Shown: positions 35,150 to 47,440, counted from the first letter of the stretch. The stretch is 64,000 nt of DNA from Pseudorasbora parva (GCF_024679245.1 NC_090173.1:10613428-10677427), one strand, 5' to 3'. The notes: generated by a model not told the origin, from the letters alone. Numbers and translations are program-made.

Positions 35150-36829
35150 CAGTGTTGCCACAGTTACTTTGAAAAAGTAATCTGATTACTGATTACTCAT
35201 TTAAAAAGTAACTTAGTTAGATTACAAGTTACTTTATTAGTTAACCTGCAGCCTCAACATAGAAATGACAACCGTTTTTGGCAACACACTTTATTGGAAG
35301 TGCATTTTTAACAGTTACGTCAACAATGTATCCTGACTAGAGCTCTGCATTTATGCCCTAGCCTGACGGCCCCGACTTTTTTATGCCCCTTTTTTTAGGC
35401 TTCTCCTTTTTATATTTATTTTAATAATTAAAAGGAACAATGAGATGTGCTGTATTAGTGGAAACAACATGAGACCATGATAGCTTACGCCACTGTCAAG
35501 ACATGGCTCGCGCAGGGTTAAAGAGTCTGTTTCTTCAGCGCAGTTGCTAGAGTAATGGCCTTTTTACAACTGGTTCCTTCATTCATTTTCTCTGACCAGG
35601 TATCTATCTGATTGCGAAATGACCAGGAGTATAGGCCTAAATGCCTTCCGAGAGTCTTTCGAGACGTATTTAATTCTGATCACTCAAACAAGCCAATTCA
35701 GAAGGTGCATGAAAGCATTTGTCAAACCGGACAAATGTAAATGTATCTGGTTGTTTAAACCACATGTGTAAACTTTACTCCTGGCAAATAATTAAAAAAT
35801 AAATGTGTGAGAGCGTGTTATGTTGTAGTCAGATAGATATGATGGTGCTACTGCAACATCGCTGCAAATGAGTAAAGCAACCCAACGCAAATGGCCGCAA
35901 ATGAAACTTTAAAATAAGTCACACAAAACACAATCATCTTCAATATAAATTAATGAGACTAATAATCTTGCCAGTGCTTAGGTCACTCTCTCTCATATTG
36001 CGATCTTTGAATTTGAAATGGGCTGCTGAATAAAATGCTGGAATCTTTTGCTTTGATGTGAACTCCGTTAAATGAGCATACCGTGGGAATTGAAGATTGG
36101 ATTTATATTAATTTTGCTGAAGTGTAAGGTAGGCTATAAGACAACCTGCATGTTCTTTATTTATTTATTTATTCATTTTAGATTGTGTGCCCGTTTCGTT
36201 TTTTTGAGCGCCATTGCGAGCAGTAGGCTAGCCTATCATCCTGCCTCAGCTCGTCAAAAATGCCTTTGTGGGGGTATAATAACTAGCCTTCTTTGTTTTT
36301 GATGTCAAAGTAGTTATATTTTGTTTCGTTTCTTTATTAAGTTAATTTAGAAAAATGTTTAGAGCAATTTTTTGTTTGTTAAATTAAAGATTACATTTTT
36401 TTATGTGACGACCCAGTGAGTTAACCGCATGCTTAATAGCCTAGTCTCTCAAACCAACTCTTGAATTGTCTTGCCGATATAAACTTTAATTTAACAAACA
36501 AAAAATTGCTCTGAACATTTTTCTAAATTAGGTTAATAAAGATACGAAACAAAATATAACTACTTAGACATTAAAAACAAAACTGAACTATTTTAATGGC
36601 TGCAACAATGTAAAAAAATAAAAAATAAAAATAAAAAACACCCAGACTCGGGCTGAGAATTTTGATAAGCTGTCGGTTTTAACTAAGGAAAATGACAAAA
36701 ATAGTATCTCACAGTGACTTTAATCTGATTACTGGTTTGGAAATAGTAATGCATTAGATTACTCGTTACTGGAAAAAAGTAGTCAGATTAGAGTAACGCG
36801 TTACTATGTACGCGTTATTGGCATCACTG
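35150..36829. mobile_element. hAT-type transposon, TSD TGGGCAAG
   Basis: Ends cagtgttgccac and ttggcatcactg with a perfect 8-bp duplication TGGGCAAG at 35142-35149 and 36830-36837. Subterminal zones are full of agtaatctgattac motifs. It is 1680 bp and has no transposase. The interior (aaaggaacaatgagatg, gcgaaatgaccaggagt, gttaatttagaaaaatgttt) is shared with 44379-45490 and, in part, with the hAT copies at 7057 and 39165. Confidence 0.9.
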
Positions 36830-36898
36830 TGGGCAAGCAATAACCCCCCTTAGGGTAAACAGAACAGAACCAACATAATGTATTGCAGATATCATTAA

Positions 36899-37546
36899 CT
36901 CTTTCCCCGCCAAACGAATTTTCAGTTATTTGTGAGAAAACGGTTCCCGGACAAAAACTAGTTTTTCTGTGTTTCCGTGTTTTCACTGCATACGCTAGGG
37001 GGCAAAATTAGGCATCCTCTGAATGAGTACAGAATCTGTTGATCAAACCACACACGAAGACGTCGCAGTAAAACAAGCCATCGTATGTAAGCAGATGCAT
37101 ATGAAAAATAACGTGATCATCCGCATTAAACATCATATAAATCAAAACTGCCCAACGTTCCTGAATGAAATTTGGACCCAGAGCGAGCTACAGAACTGTG
37201 AAGCATCAGGGGTTTTGATGGACTCGATCTCCTCCATCTGCGTTTAATCATCACTCTGAATCTGATCTGGAGTCAGTCTTTCACAAAAAAGCTCAGCTTT
37301 TTGTTTAAAATGTTGTTTTTTATGAAACTTACCCATATTCAAGTGTTGATAAAAAAGGAATGGATGAAGCAAGAATAAAAACATATTTTTGTTTAAAAGA
37401 AGAGGGTCAGCTCTTTCTTTTGATATATTGCACGCTCAAATATTAATAAAACAAAATATTCTATGGGCTATTCAACTTTTGTGTAAATGGTCAAAAACCC
37501 TGGCGGTGGCTGGAAACTTTTTTTTTAAATACTGGCAGGGAAAGAG
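36899..37546. mobile_element. MITE, TSD TTAA (ctctttccccgcca)
   Basis: Ends ctctttccccgcca and tggcagggaaagag, flanked by TTAA at 36895-36898 and 37547-37550, 648 bp. TTAA suggests piggyBac-type mobilisation. It begins about 60 bases after the hAT element. A 74-codon frame inside (from 37023) is not recognised. Confidence 0.82.
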
Positions 37547-37559
37547 TTAATGTTGATAT

Positions 37560-38360
37560 TAAATGTACAAAGTAATTCGGTAATTTAGTCTGATTATTAT
37601 ACCAAATCCTGAATGACGAGAGGAGGCGCTGGGGATGGAGGAGGGTAAATGAGCTTAGCACGCCGGACCAGCACGCCGATGGGCGTACAGATGGGCTTGC
37701 AGCACATTTGCTATTTAACCAATGTGGTGCAGGACATAAAAATGATAACTGCGTCGGGCTGAAATTAGCAAAACACTAAGGACTTACCCTGGGGACGGTC
37801 GAAGCTACTGTTGGACCCCAGGAAAAAAATTATTCGGAACTCAGTTCCCATCGTTTTCCAGCCATGACCAAAACGCTGGGGAAGTGTGCCCAATCCCAAG
37901 GGAGGGGAATGCTATAGAGGCCACACCCAAAGGGAGGTAATGTTTGGAGGCTACACATATGGACTGACCAGAGGGGCAGTATATGAAAGATCTCTGAGGT
38001 AGGTCCTATAGGTAGGTCTGAGGTAGGTCCTATAGTGCTGTAATAATATTGACTATGAGTTTAATGTCTCGGGGAATAATGAACTCAAAAGGGATTTAAT
38101 ATTCATGAATTTATGAATATAATTTACTAGTCGTTCATTACGTTATTTAAATTTTCCGATAAGGAAAATGTTTAATTAAATACAAGTAACCTTTACGGAA
38201 TTGCTTGAAATTATCTTACTAAGTTTGTCCTGCAAATTAGTTATAGACTTTCAAATCAATTCTCAATAAGGGATTACTGCTTTACGAGCGCATAAGAAAC
38301 ATTAACTTTACTGATCAGGACAAAATAATATTTAATATGTTCATACAGTTTACGTTACTA
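37560..38360. other. Unassigned intronic sequence
   Basis: GC-rich to about 38000, AT-rich after. A small tandem duplication of gaggtaggtcctatag lies near 38000-38030. No protein or repeat family is recognised. Confidence 0.4.
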
Positions 38361-38363
38361 AAC

Positions 38364-38366
<3 letters not shown>

Positions 38367-38450
<84 letters not shown>
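38367..38450 (+). repeat. (GA)n microsatellite
   Basis: About 41 GA dinucleotides, a purine tract. Confidence 0.97.
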
Positions 38451-38452
<2 letters not shown>

Positions 38453-39164
38453 CGTTCACTTCAGTTCGTTACACAGAGTCCTCACGGAGTTAAACTCGTC
38501 CCAAACGGGAATAACACGACCTTTTTCACAGCAGTTTGGATTGTAGAAATAAGAATACTTGCTTTGGTTTTGGCTTCTCGCGTGTGTGCGTGTATTCTGA
38601 GTTCAAATGTCCTGCGCGTCCGGTGGTTCTTTCCGAGGTCGGTTTGGGGTGGCGGGTCTCTTGGAAGTGTGCTGAATTCTCCTCTCTGAAGAATGCCCTC
38701 GGGGGCTGGAAAGCAGATGGCAGATTGCCTGCGGCGGTTGATGCAATGCAAAAAAAAAAGGGGAAAAGTGAGGGTCACATTGGCACTTGTAGATCAGGTA
38801 GAGTGACGCCCATTTTCTGGATGGTCCAATCGATCTGGGCGTTTTCGGCGCGAAACAAAGTTCTTTGTTCGGCTGGGTTCCTCCTCCTGGCTATTATCCG
38901 GGGAAGATATGCTCATGCATTTTTCTTTACAACGCTGGTAGTTTTGTAATAATGCATGTTCTGTAAATTCTTTTACAAGATTCGGTACGATCGCATTTTC
39001 TGATTACAAGGATACCATGGATCATAAGTCTGAGATCTGGGAATACACAAATACAGGCTTTCCACTGTCTGTTGGCCTACACAGCTTGAGTTACATTCAT
39101 ATAATCCTCCTAATTATTCCAGACACATATAAAAACACTTCAAGCAGAAAAGCATACATTTAAT
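38451..39164. other. Unassigned sequence interrupted by hAT
   Basis: Moderately GC-rich with no stop-free gene I recognise. It continues at 41309 after the hAT insertion, as the 8-bp duplication shows. It could be a retroelement remnant. Confidence 0.35.
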
Positions 39165-39949
39165 CAGAGGTGTCAAAAGTACTCGCATTCATTACTCAAG
39201 TGGAAGTATAGATACTAGGGTTTAAAAATAATTCTGTAGAAGTTGAAGTATCAACTCAAGCTTTTTACTTAAGTAAAAGTGTAAAAGTACTGGTTTCAAA
39301 ACTACTTGAAGTATAAAAGTAAAAGTAATGTAAGGAAAAAATGCCATTAAAGACAAAAGCTTAGGCCACACCACAGGGGCATATAGAGCACTACCCCACC
39401 TCCTCAAGAAAAACACTTTTCTAAAGGCCATACTGACTATAATGTTATATTAAAATGTTAATGTTTAAAAATTTGGGAGGCACTGGCTACCTGCTTCAGC
39501 TGCATATATACCCATTGAAAATGAATGCATTTTAGTACAATGGAAATATACCATTATGTGTACTGCTGAGCATTAACATATGTTTCCTGAAGCGGAAGAT
39601 ATGATGACTAGTTGCCTATCAATAACCTTTATTGGAATGTAGATGTAGGCTACATGTGTGATCAGTGTTGCCAGATTGGGTCGACGCTTTAGAGCCCTAC
39701 GGGCCCTGTTTTTTTTAAACCCCTAACCTCATACCCACTGTCGGCCGCTGACTGCTTGGTTGTCACTTTAAAAAAAATTAACAAACAAACAAATTATCCA
39801 AACATTTTTCTAAATTAACTTTAATAAAGAAACTAAACGAAATATAACTACTTGGACATTACAAACAAAGCTGAACTGTTTTAATGACTGCAGGAGTGTT
39901 TCATATGATTGTGCAGGGCCTGTGCAGGGCTCAAAGAATATATAGAAAA

Positions 39950-40480
39950 ATGCAATTCATTCCTGTGATCAAAGCTGAATTTATCATCATTACTCCAGTC
40001 TTCAATGTTACATGATCCTTCACAGATCATTCTCATATGAGGATCTGATGATCAACACACATTTATGATTATTATCAGTTTTGCTGCTCATGGTGATGCT
40101 TACATTTTGTGGAAACCATCTAAACATTTGTGGTAAAATTTAAAAAAAAGAGAGAAATTAATACTTTTATTGATCAGACATGCATTTAATTGATCAAAAG
40201 TGATATTGTTAATATTACAAAATATAATAATTGATTTTAAAAAATGCATATAAATGCTGTCCATTGAACTTTCTATTTATCAAAGAATCCTGAAAAATAA
40301 AATGTATCATGGTTTCCACAACATTTTAAAGCAGCACAACTGTTTTCATCACTGATAATAATCATAAATGTTTGTTGATTATAAAATCCTCATCTGAGAA
40401 TGATTAGTGAAGGATCATGTCACACTGAAGACTGGAGTAATGATAAATTCAGCTTTGATCACATAGGAAAAAAGCTGTTT
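39950..40480. repeat. Palindromic MITE nested in hAT copy 2
   Basis: 39950-40130 (tcattactccagtcttcaat, then gatccttcacagatcattct) is repeated in inverse orientation at about 40310-40480 (gaatgattagtgaaggatca, gaagactggagtaatgataa). The spacer of about 170 bases is AT-rich. The family phrases match the repeat at 23755. Confidence 0.7.
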
Positions 40481-40984
40481 TAATTTGTAATAATATTTCA
40501 CAATATTGCTGTTTTAACTATTTTTGATTAAATAAATGCAGCCTTGGCGAGCAGAATATACTAAACATTAAAAAAAGCTGCATTATTCATATGATAGGCT
40601 ACTTTATTGTCAATAAATAGGCTACATTGAGATGGCTTGAAAAACACACATAAAGCATATATTGTCGCAGTCGTCTGATTGTCTTCGTCACGTTTCATCA
40701 CTCATAACGATTGTTTTCCTTCAGCTGCAGCTCCAGCGTGACAGGGTATTACCTCTACGAATCCGCTTTTGGAATTTGGACTTTCTGTGAAAGAGCGCCC
40801 TCCTCATATTTAGATGCGAATAAAATGACAGCAGGTCATGCATAGATTAATTTTTGTCTCTGATTTTAAATCTTAATGTATTCACATTGGTTTCTATGTA
40901 AATACACTTGCCCGTGACCTCAAAAAGCGCTCTATCAACCGAGATTAGAGAAGGCTGTCTTTAGCGTCCCTGTTAATTTGGCCG

Positions 40985-41025
40985 TCGCCGCGCAGGGTAA
41001 CGCTGGTTCGAATCCCGCTCGGAGC
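40985..41025 (+). other. tRNA-like B-box segment
   Basis: ggttcgaatcccgctcggag contains a perfect pol III B-box (GGTTCGANTCC), preceded by cgccgcgcagggtaacgct. It reads like the 3' half of a tRNA or tRNA-derived SINE, but no convincing A-box or acceptor stem is visible. Confidence 0.35.
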
Positions 41026-41308
41026 GGGTCAACTAGAATCGGTGAGACCAAGTAAAAGTGCGGGGGACGAAAATACATTTTATTAAAAGTGAGGGGGACA
41101 CGCTTGTTTTTTTTTTAAACAAGATGAAATGAAAGAGTAACGATTTTTAAAAAGTAAGGAGTAGAAAGTACAGATAATTGTGTTAAAATGTAAGGAGTAG
41201 AAGTAAAAAGTAAGCAGAAAAATAATTACTCCAGTAAAGTATAGATACCCAAAATTTCTACTTAAGTAAGGTAAAGAAGTATTTGTACTTCGTTACTTGA
41301 CACCTCTG

Positions 41309-41698
41309 CATTTAATACGTTTTTGGGGTGGCTTTTAATCATAAATTCCTCTGATACTAGTGGGACTCTATGTGGGTGTGTGTGTCTAGATGTTTGTGAG
41401 GTGTCAGATATCGTGCAGGGCCATTTGGGGGCAATAAAAGTCACTACGGAGCCTGCTTGTTATCTCCCAAGGGAGATCAAAGAGTGGTCTTTGAGACATC
41501 GTGGTGCCATTTTCGGCCATCAATCGTATTAACATGATCTGATAACGCGCCTCACGAGAGGCGAGAGACATCTGGCCATTTGCCAGATGAACAGACATCG
41601 TCATTGTGGCTACAGTTTCTATAAATGATTGATTAACTAAAATGAAACATCTAATTAAGGGTATAATAATTACATAAATTATATCAAAATCATTCAAA

Positions 41699-41731
<33 letters not shown>

Positions 41732-41825
41732 AATAAGCATTGTTAAAAGCTAAACGCTTCAGTCTTTAAAAAACATTTGCTATGTAGTAACCTTTAATTT
41801 GGAGTAGAAACAAGGGGAGTGACTT
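41309..41825. other. Unassigned sequence with (ATT)n
   Basis: Continuation of the hAT target locus. An (ATT)n run occupies 41699-41731. No gene is recognised. Confidence 0.4.
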
Positions 41826-42205
41826 TATTGCATCAGAGGTGTGTCACTTTACTCACAGCTGATTGGTCCAATTTCAGTTTGAGATCTCTTATCCAGAACA
41901 TAGCCTGCCCTGGAGCAGGTTAGCCATGGAGTTTAAGTTACTATGGAGATGAACACTGCTAAAAGCCAAACCACTTTAATGGTAGCCTACCTAAAACCCA
42001 GGATTGGCACAAACTAATCTTAAACATATCTGGCTAGATAGCTAAACCGGCTGCATGGTATAGGCCCCGGCTCCACTTGGAGATTACAGAATCTCGCAGT
42101 AATGGGCAGCTTTTGGCAGTAAAACTCATGTTTCCATAATCTCCTGCATCCATAAGGAGAGTTGCGACCGCAACACCAACATGGACATTGATTGGCAAGA
42201 AAGCC

Positions 42206-42298
42206 TGCACCATCCACAAATGCTCTCTCAGCATGCTGTTTGTCCAGGCATGTGATACAGCGATCATGGCTGTCAGATGAGATCAGGAACGACCTCAT
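42206..42298 (-). pseudogene. DIRS/LTR Gag N-terminal fragment
   Basis: The minus-strand frame gives RSFLISSDSHDRCITCLDKQ then HAERAFVDG. This fits the N-terminal 'SDGHxxCxxCLGxxHAExAL' Cys motif of fish DIRS-like Gag proteins. Only about 30 residues match. The following frame is unrelated. Confidence 0.5.
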
Positions 42299-42299
42299 C

Positions 42300-42725
42300 C
42301 AGAAACATGGATGAAAAGACTCTTGAGAAAGACACTGATCGTCCGTACTGTTTTAGGTAACTGCTGTTTCAGCTGAATGCCGCACCGTCTGTGCACAGCA
42401 CACTGGAAACACACCGCTGCGATGTGTCTTCACACCGGCCGAGTAGAACCCACAACAAGCTGTGAAAGAAAAAGAAAAAGTGATAACAATTGCTGTTTTT
42501 GGAGGTGAGACTCTTAATAGCAAAGAAAATTGCTGGAAATGAGCGATTGCTTTATAACTCTCGACTATTTATACCCGTATGTCTGGGTGGCTGTGACCAG
42601 GCACACAATGGGCAATGTCCATTGGCTCATTTTGTTACCACTCGGAGGTGATTGGGCTCCCAGGCGAGACCCCATGACGTCAGTCCGACATAACTACAAA
42701 CGTGACTGACAGAATGGAAACTGCA
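42300..42725 (-). mobile_element. Possible retroelement leader/terminal repeat
   Basis: Adjacent and upstream (minus strand) of the Gag fragment. It has cgaccccatgacgtcag-like text, a TATA-like actatttatacccg and aactacaaacgtgactgaca, which I associate with terminal repeats of cyprinid retroelements. No direct repeat partner was found. Confidence 0.3.
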
Positions 42726-43321
42726 GTACCCAAAAACGTCAGAGAGGCAGCATGTAAGTGGGGATATCTAATACTTTTTTGTTTAAATGCATAAACCAAA
42801 AATAAGGGTAATTGTGCAAGAAAAAAAAAACCTGTCCATAAAGAACATAGGTGTTATACATTATAAAACAGATAGTTCCAATCCTTAATTGTGTGATGTG
42901 TTTTATTCACAATAAAACAAGGCTATGACCGCTTCACCCAATGGTTCTGTGTATCACTGCACAACACCCTTAGCAACCACTCTTAGTAATGTAACATATG
43001 TCTGTTCTCATTAATGGTGTCATGAACTGGCTTTTTTGTTTTTTATACTGTTGTCTGAGGTCAACTTATGACGTTTGCGTGGTTTTTACATTCAAAAATA
43101 TCATAACTAACAAGTAATAAACTTTTTTCTACACTGGTTTTGAGTCTCTCTCCTGAACGCTCAGATTTTATGGCCGTGCCACACTGAAGACTTGGAAGTA
43201 AACGCCCACGGACAGGATTGGGGAAGATTTGCATTTTTAATGAGCTTCAGCTCCCCTGTCAGTACATGTGGGAATTGTTTTGAAGCGTGTGGGGAAACGG
43301 CAAACGGAATTATTCATCCCA
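42726..43321. other. No recognised feature
   Basis: AT-rich intronic DNA without a supported gene or repeat. Confidence 0.4.
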
Positions 43322-43429
43322 CAGGGCTCGTAAACGTCTTTATCAAACAAACACAATGATTTATTTCTCATCCACCCGCGATTGATTGGAATCTTATTTT
43401 TTGTATTACTTGGCCCGTCCGACCGTACA

Positions 43430-43471
<42 letters not shown>

Positions 43472-43659
43472 AAGTACGTTGCAGACAGCATGTCAAACAT
43501 ATTTTTTCTTCAAATATCAAGTCTAGAGAGTGAACAACGCACATCAAGAAAGAAATGTTATTTCACTACTTAAGACAGCCCGTCAGCAGGCCGGTGATAC
43601 GTTTTGGTAGCCCGTCTGGAAAACACATAGCCCCGGGACGTTAGGCTTTACGAGCCCTG
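43322..43659. mobile_element. Small hAT-like MITE (cagggctcgtaaa)
   Basis: Termini cagggctcgtaaacg and ttacgagccctg. It has no clear 8-bp duplication (left tcatccca, right gtccatac). It contains a CA microsatellite. Assignment to hAT rests only on the CAGGG-type ends. Confidence 0.5.
43436..43469 (+). repeat. (CA)n microsatellite
   Basis: About 16 CA dinucleotides. Confidence 0.95.
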
Positions 43660-44215
43660 GTCCATACATGTTCGAGTCTGATCCCGAATCTCAATGAACC
43701 AACAACACCACAACTAAAGGATTCTCCAGCCTTTGACAGCGTGCTAAGCTATGCCCTGTTAGACACGTACACATAATCAATACGATCTACTGTATATCAA
43801 ATGATCTGTAACAATGCAATACTATCACATATAAAAAACATTTTTACTCACATTAGTGTGTTGCTTCATTCAATCATCTAATCTCATCCTGTCCTCAAAT
43901 CCAATGTCTTGTTTACAAACGAATCATTGGTTAAATGAGGAAAAGACTCGCAATGTTTTCCCCACGTGAGCTGGATATTCATTAAAAATAAAGTTCATTC
44001 ATGCATTCAGAGTACTGGAATCCGAAAGAAACTTATGCATATGTTAGAAGTTCGATGAATCAGGCGTTGTTCATCTTCTGTTGAGGCGGTTTCACCACAC
44101 AATGACGTAAAGGTGGGGCATATTCTTAGATCGAGAGTTTACTGGGTCTGCTGTCAATAAAAGCTTTTCTTTGACTAACAAGAACGTTTTCAGCTCTGAA
44201 GCTTACAGGATATTC
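43660..44215. other. No recognised feature
   Basis: Intronic sequence. A caataaaagcttttcttt near 44156 might be an LTR-type poly(A) signal, but no element could be delimited. Confidence 0.35.
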
Positions 44216-44216
44216 T

Positions 44217-44249
<33 letters not shown>

Positions 44250-44378
44250 TAGTTACATTTATGCAGCGTTTTTCTAGGCACTTAAATCGCTTTACATGGA
44301 AGAGGGGCATCTCCTCACACACACACACCAGCTGATTGGTGGAGAGGAGACAGAGTGATTAGGCCAATCAGGAGTAAA
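44216..44378 (-). mobile_element. SINE3-like element, 3' half, antisense
   Basis: The reverse complement reads ctgtctcctctccaccaatc, then agctggtgtgtgtgtgtgag, then catgtaaagcgatttaagtg, and ends in an (ATT)n tail at 44216. It matches the body of the SINE at 11568-12010, 5'-truncated. Confidence 0.6.
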
Positions 44379-45490
44379 GCCCTGCATTTATGCCCGAGCC
44401 CGACGGGCCCCGACATTTTTATGCCCCTAGGGCCACGCTTCGGGCCAATTTTCACGTCATACCTAAAACGGGGTTCGGGCCTTTTTTTAAGGCTTGTCCT
44501 TCGTTTTATATTTATTTTATTAATTAAAAGGAACAATGAGATGTTCTGCGCTGGTGGAAACAACACGAGACCATAATAGCTAATGCGACTGTCAGTCCAC
44601 GCCAGCAGTGTCCGCGCCAGCAGCAGCAGCGCACGTTTCTTCAGCGCAGCTGGTTCCTTCATTTGTTTTCTCAGACCAGGTATTTATCTGATTGCGAAAT
44701 GACCAGGAGTAGTCCCGAGATTCTTTCGAGACGTAGCCTATTTAATTCCGATCACTAAACAGACCAATTCAGAAGGATGAAAGCATTTCAGACGAAACCG
44801 GACAAATGTAAATGTAGCCTATCTGGTTGTATAAATCACATGTATAAATTTTACTCCTGGCAAACGGTTAAAAAATAAACGTGTGACAGCGTTATATGGG
44901 CTATATGTTGTAGTCAGATAGATAGGATGGTGCTACTGCAACACGCATCGCCGCAAATGAGTAAAGCAAGCCAACGCAAATGGCCGTAAATGAAACTTAA
45001 AATAAGTCTTAGATGCTCAAAAACACAATCATCTTCAATAAAAATGAATGAGACTAAATGATCTTACCGGTGCTTTGGTCGCGCTCTCTTATATTGTGGT
45101 CTTTGAATTTGAAATAAGCTGCTGAATAAAATGCATCTTCAATCTTTTGCTTCCGTTGCTGTAAACTCCGGATCTGTAAAAAGATCGGATTTATATTCAT
45201 TTTTGCGTAGGTGTAAGGTATAAGACAACCTGCATGTTCTTTTTTTATTTTTATTTATTTTTAGATTGCTTAGCTCCGTTTGCGATAGCCGCGAGCAGAA
45301 TCGGCCTGCCTCAGCTCGTCAAAAATGCCTTTTACTGTGGTGGTAATTGTAGGCTAGGCGAAATTAACTAACATTGTGATGCTTGAAGTGTTTTATATCT
45401 GTGGATTTTATTATAGGCAAGACAAGTCTAGAGTTGATTTGAGAGACTAAATCGATTAAACATGGGGTTAACTCACTGTCGGCCGCTTTC
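44379..45490. mobile_element. hAT-derived block, no ends found
   Basis: Shares a long stretch with the interior of the hAT element at 35150-36829 (aaaggaacaatgagatg, ctgattgcgaaatgaccagg, acaaatgtaaatgt). It begins gccctgcatttatgcccgag and ends near cactgtcggccgc. Terminal repeats are missing, so it is a truncated or recombined copy. Confidence 0.6.
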
Positions 45491-46140
45491 TCAATATGCG
45501 TACTTGTCTTTACTTGTGTTCTCGTGGACTTGTGAAACGTCATCAGTCGCTGCCCAAGTACTGTTCCAATTCAAAGTTCACATCTAGCCAAGCACGCTAC
45601 ACTTAAAATCCTACATATACGACATATCGTTTTATTGCAGCCTTGAATATACGGTTCTCAATACCAAGTACGCGAACTTCTGACTTGCGTCCGTGTAGGC
45701 TAATTCAGACTTGCCAAGTTCGACTGGAGAACAAACTCCCGAGGACGGCAGGACACAAGTCAAGTAGGCTGATCTGCTAACAGCAGCGTTCTTCATAGTG
45801 TCACTGAAAGTGTAGGCCTAAAGGCTATGTATTTTAGGCTACAATAAAATGAAATATATGATTAAACACCACTCTGCCTCTTTTAATTTTCATTAAAAAA
45901 AATTAAACATGATATAGCCACACAAATGTAGTGCAGGCAATGCATTATCTGTAACAATATTATAACATGTATAACAAAACGAACTATAAAAAAACCCTGC
46001 CTTTTTTCATTTACATTAAAGAATAATAATAATAATAATATTTGGTTCAGACAAGTGTGCATATATGATTTTCACTCTAATAAAATGAAATATGACAAAA
46101 CACAGGCCAGTCTCTTGTTAAATGTCAGTTTATGTGTGAT
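45491..46140. other. Unassigned, MITE-like first part
   Basis: ctcaatatgcgtacttgtct resembles the terminus of a fish MITE and agtacgcgaacttctgactt its partner, but ends were not resolved. The remainder is AT-rich. Confidence 0.3.
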
Positions 46141-46142
46141 CA

Positions 46143-47440
46143 ATGATATAATCAATCAATCAACTTTATTTATATAGCGCTTTTACAATCACGATTGTGT
46201 CAAAGCAGCTTCACAGTGTCAAACAGGATAATATTGCGACAAAATTAGATTTGGCTGTACAGTCGTACTGGAGAAAAAAAACCAGTGATGTTATCAGCTT
46301 ATTTTAAATTATCATATAGCAACAATGTTGGCAGATCAGTATTTAAGTTTATAGAAGTAAATAATACCTAATTCATACATTTTATTTGGATAATAAGTTG
46401 AATAACTTAGATCATAATTTTAGTGTCCCCAACTGAGCAAGCCGAGCCAAAGGCGACAGTGGCAAGGAACCAAAACTCCATCAGGGCATGATGGAGAAAA
46501 ATAAACCTTGGGAGAAACCAGACTCAGTCTGGGTGCCAGTTCTCCTCTGGCTTATTAACACACCGTGTAAGATTATTATTCTGGCAACCTTACAGGTCAG
46601 AAATCATATTAGAAAAATACGCTTTTGACATCGTACTTGCGAGTTTACACACCTCTTTAATGTTAATTTTGGTGATCTCCGACTGGCGAAGTCGAACATC
46701 ATTAGTGCCAACGTGAATAATAATCTTAGAGAATTTACGATTAGCTTTAGCCAGCACTTTTAAATTTGCTTTGATGTCAGGCGCTCTGGCTCCCGGTAAA
46801 CATGTGACTATGGTGGCTGGTGTCTCTATTTTCACATTCCGTGTAATAGAATCGCCAATAACTAGGGCACTTTCAACAGGATCCTCAGTGGGTGCGTCAC
46901 TGAGTGGGGAGAACCTGTTTGATGTTCTAATCGGAACGGAAGAGCGGTTTTTTGATCCGCGACTATGCTTTCTCATCGTCACCCAGCCCTGCTGCGCGGG
47001 CTCAGCCGGAACCAAACAATGAGTGTTCACTAAGCTAGTCGCATCCAAAGCAGTATCTAAAGCTGTTATATTCTCACTACTCTCACATAAAGCTTGGATG
47101 CGTGTCTCTAAATCTGAAATCTTCTCCGTCAGCCTGATTAATTCCTTACATTTATCACATGTGAAGCCCTGTTCGCCAACGGAGATAGATATGCTAAACA
47201 TGTAGCATGCAGTGCAAGTGACAATGACAGGAGAAGAAGACATGGCTTACCGTATTTGTTGATGAATCCAAAACTTACCACAGTTGTCTAATGGAATCTT
47301 TTTAATAATCCAACTCACCACAGTTGTCTAAAGAACTCAGAAAACAGGAGACCCGGATGCTGGGATGGAAAGCTACCAGGCTAGCGAAAAGCTAACGTGT
47401 GGTAGTGATTTAGATTAAAAGCTAGTAATGTCAAATTTAA
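46143..47440 (-). mobile_element. Internally deleted L2-type LINE
   Basis: On the minus strand: a 5' untranslated part, ORF1 (47243 to 46590), then directly the 3' UTR and tail, ending in aaagcgctatataaat-like text and (TGAT)n at 46150. The complete ORF2 (endonuclease and reverse transcriptase) is missing. The 3' UTR matches that of the separate L2 fragment at 51825-52846 (ctggtttctcccaaggttta, ggttccttgccactgtcgcc). Confidence 0.8.
46590..47243 (-). CDS. L2-type LINE ORF1 with truncated esterase-like domain
   Basis: A 217-codon open frame. Cys pairs near the N-terminus (C10xxC13, C29xxC32) suggest a small zinc-binding module, followed by a short helical region around 35-60. An SGNH-hydrolase-like part has GDSITR at 130-135 (block I) and HVGTND at 177-182 (block III/V). 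Such a domain is known for ORF1 of CR1/L2 LINEs. The C-terminal Asp-His block is missing: after TMSK the frame enters the 3' UTR and ends with [10 protein letters not shown]. An internal deletion therefore supplied a new stop. Probably an inactive enzyme, expression unknown. Confidence 0.75.
   Translation of the reverse strand: MSSSPVIVTCTACYMFSISISVGEQGFTCDKCKELIRLTEKISDLETRIQALCESSENITALDTALDATSLVNTHCLVPAEPAQQGWVTMRKHSRGSKNRSSVPIRTSNRFSPLSDAPTEDPVESALVIGDSITRNVKIETPATIVTCLPGARAPDIKANLKVLAKANRKFSKIIIHVGTNDVRLRQSEITKINIKEVCKLASTMSKAYFSNMISDL

Larger units (their letters stand above)
39165..41308 (-). mobile_element. hAT-type transposon (copy 2), TSD CATTTAAT
   Basis: Starts cagaggtgtcaa and ends ttgacacctctg, flanked by perfect CATTTAAT at 39157-39164 and 41309-41316. 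Its subterminal sequences are those of the element at 7057-9871 in inverse orientation. It is 2144 bp without transposase. It carries a palindromic insertion (39950-40480) and a tRNA-like segment near 41010. Confidence 0.92.

Noticed and set aside
37023..37247. 74-codon frame (MSTESVDQTTHEDVAV)
   Set aside because: It lies within a 648-bp TTAA MITE, has no recognised homology and no splice context, and is probably a remnant or chance.
38536..38949. 137-codon + strand frame
   Set aside because: No recognised domain, a Lys/Gly-rich middle due to an A-run, and no splice or promoter support.
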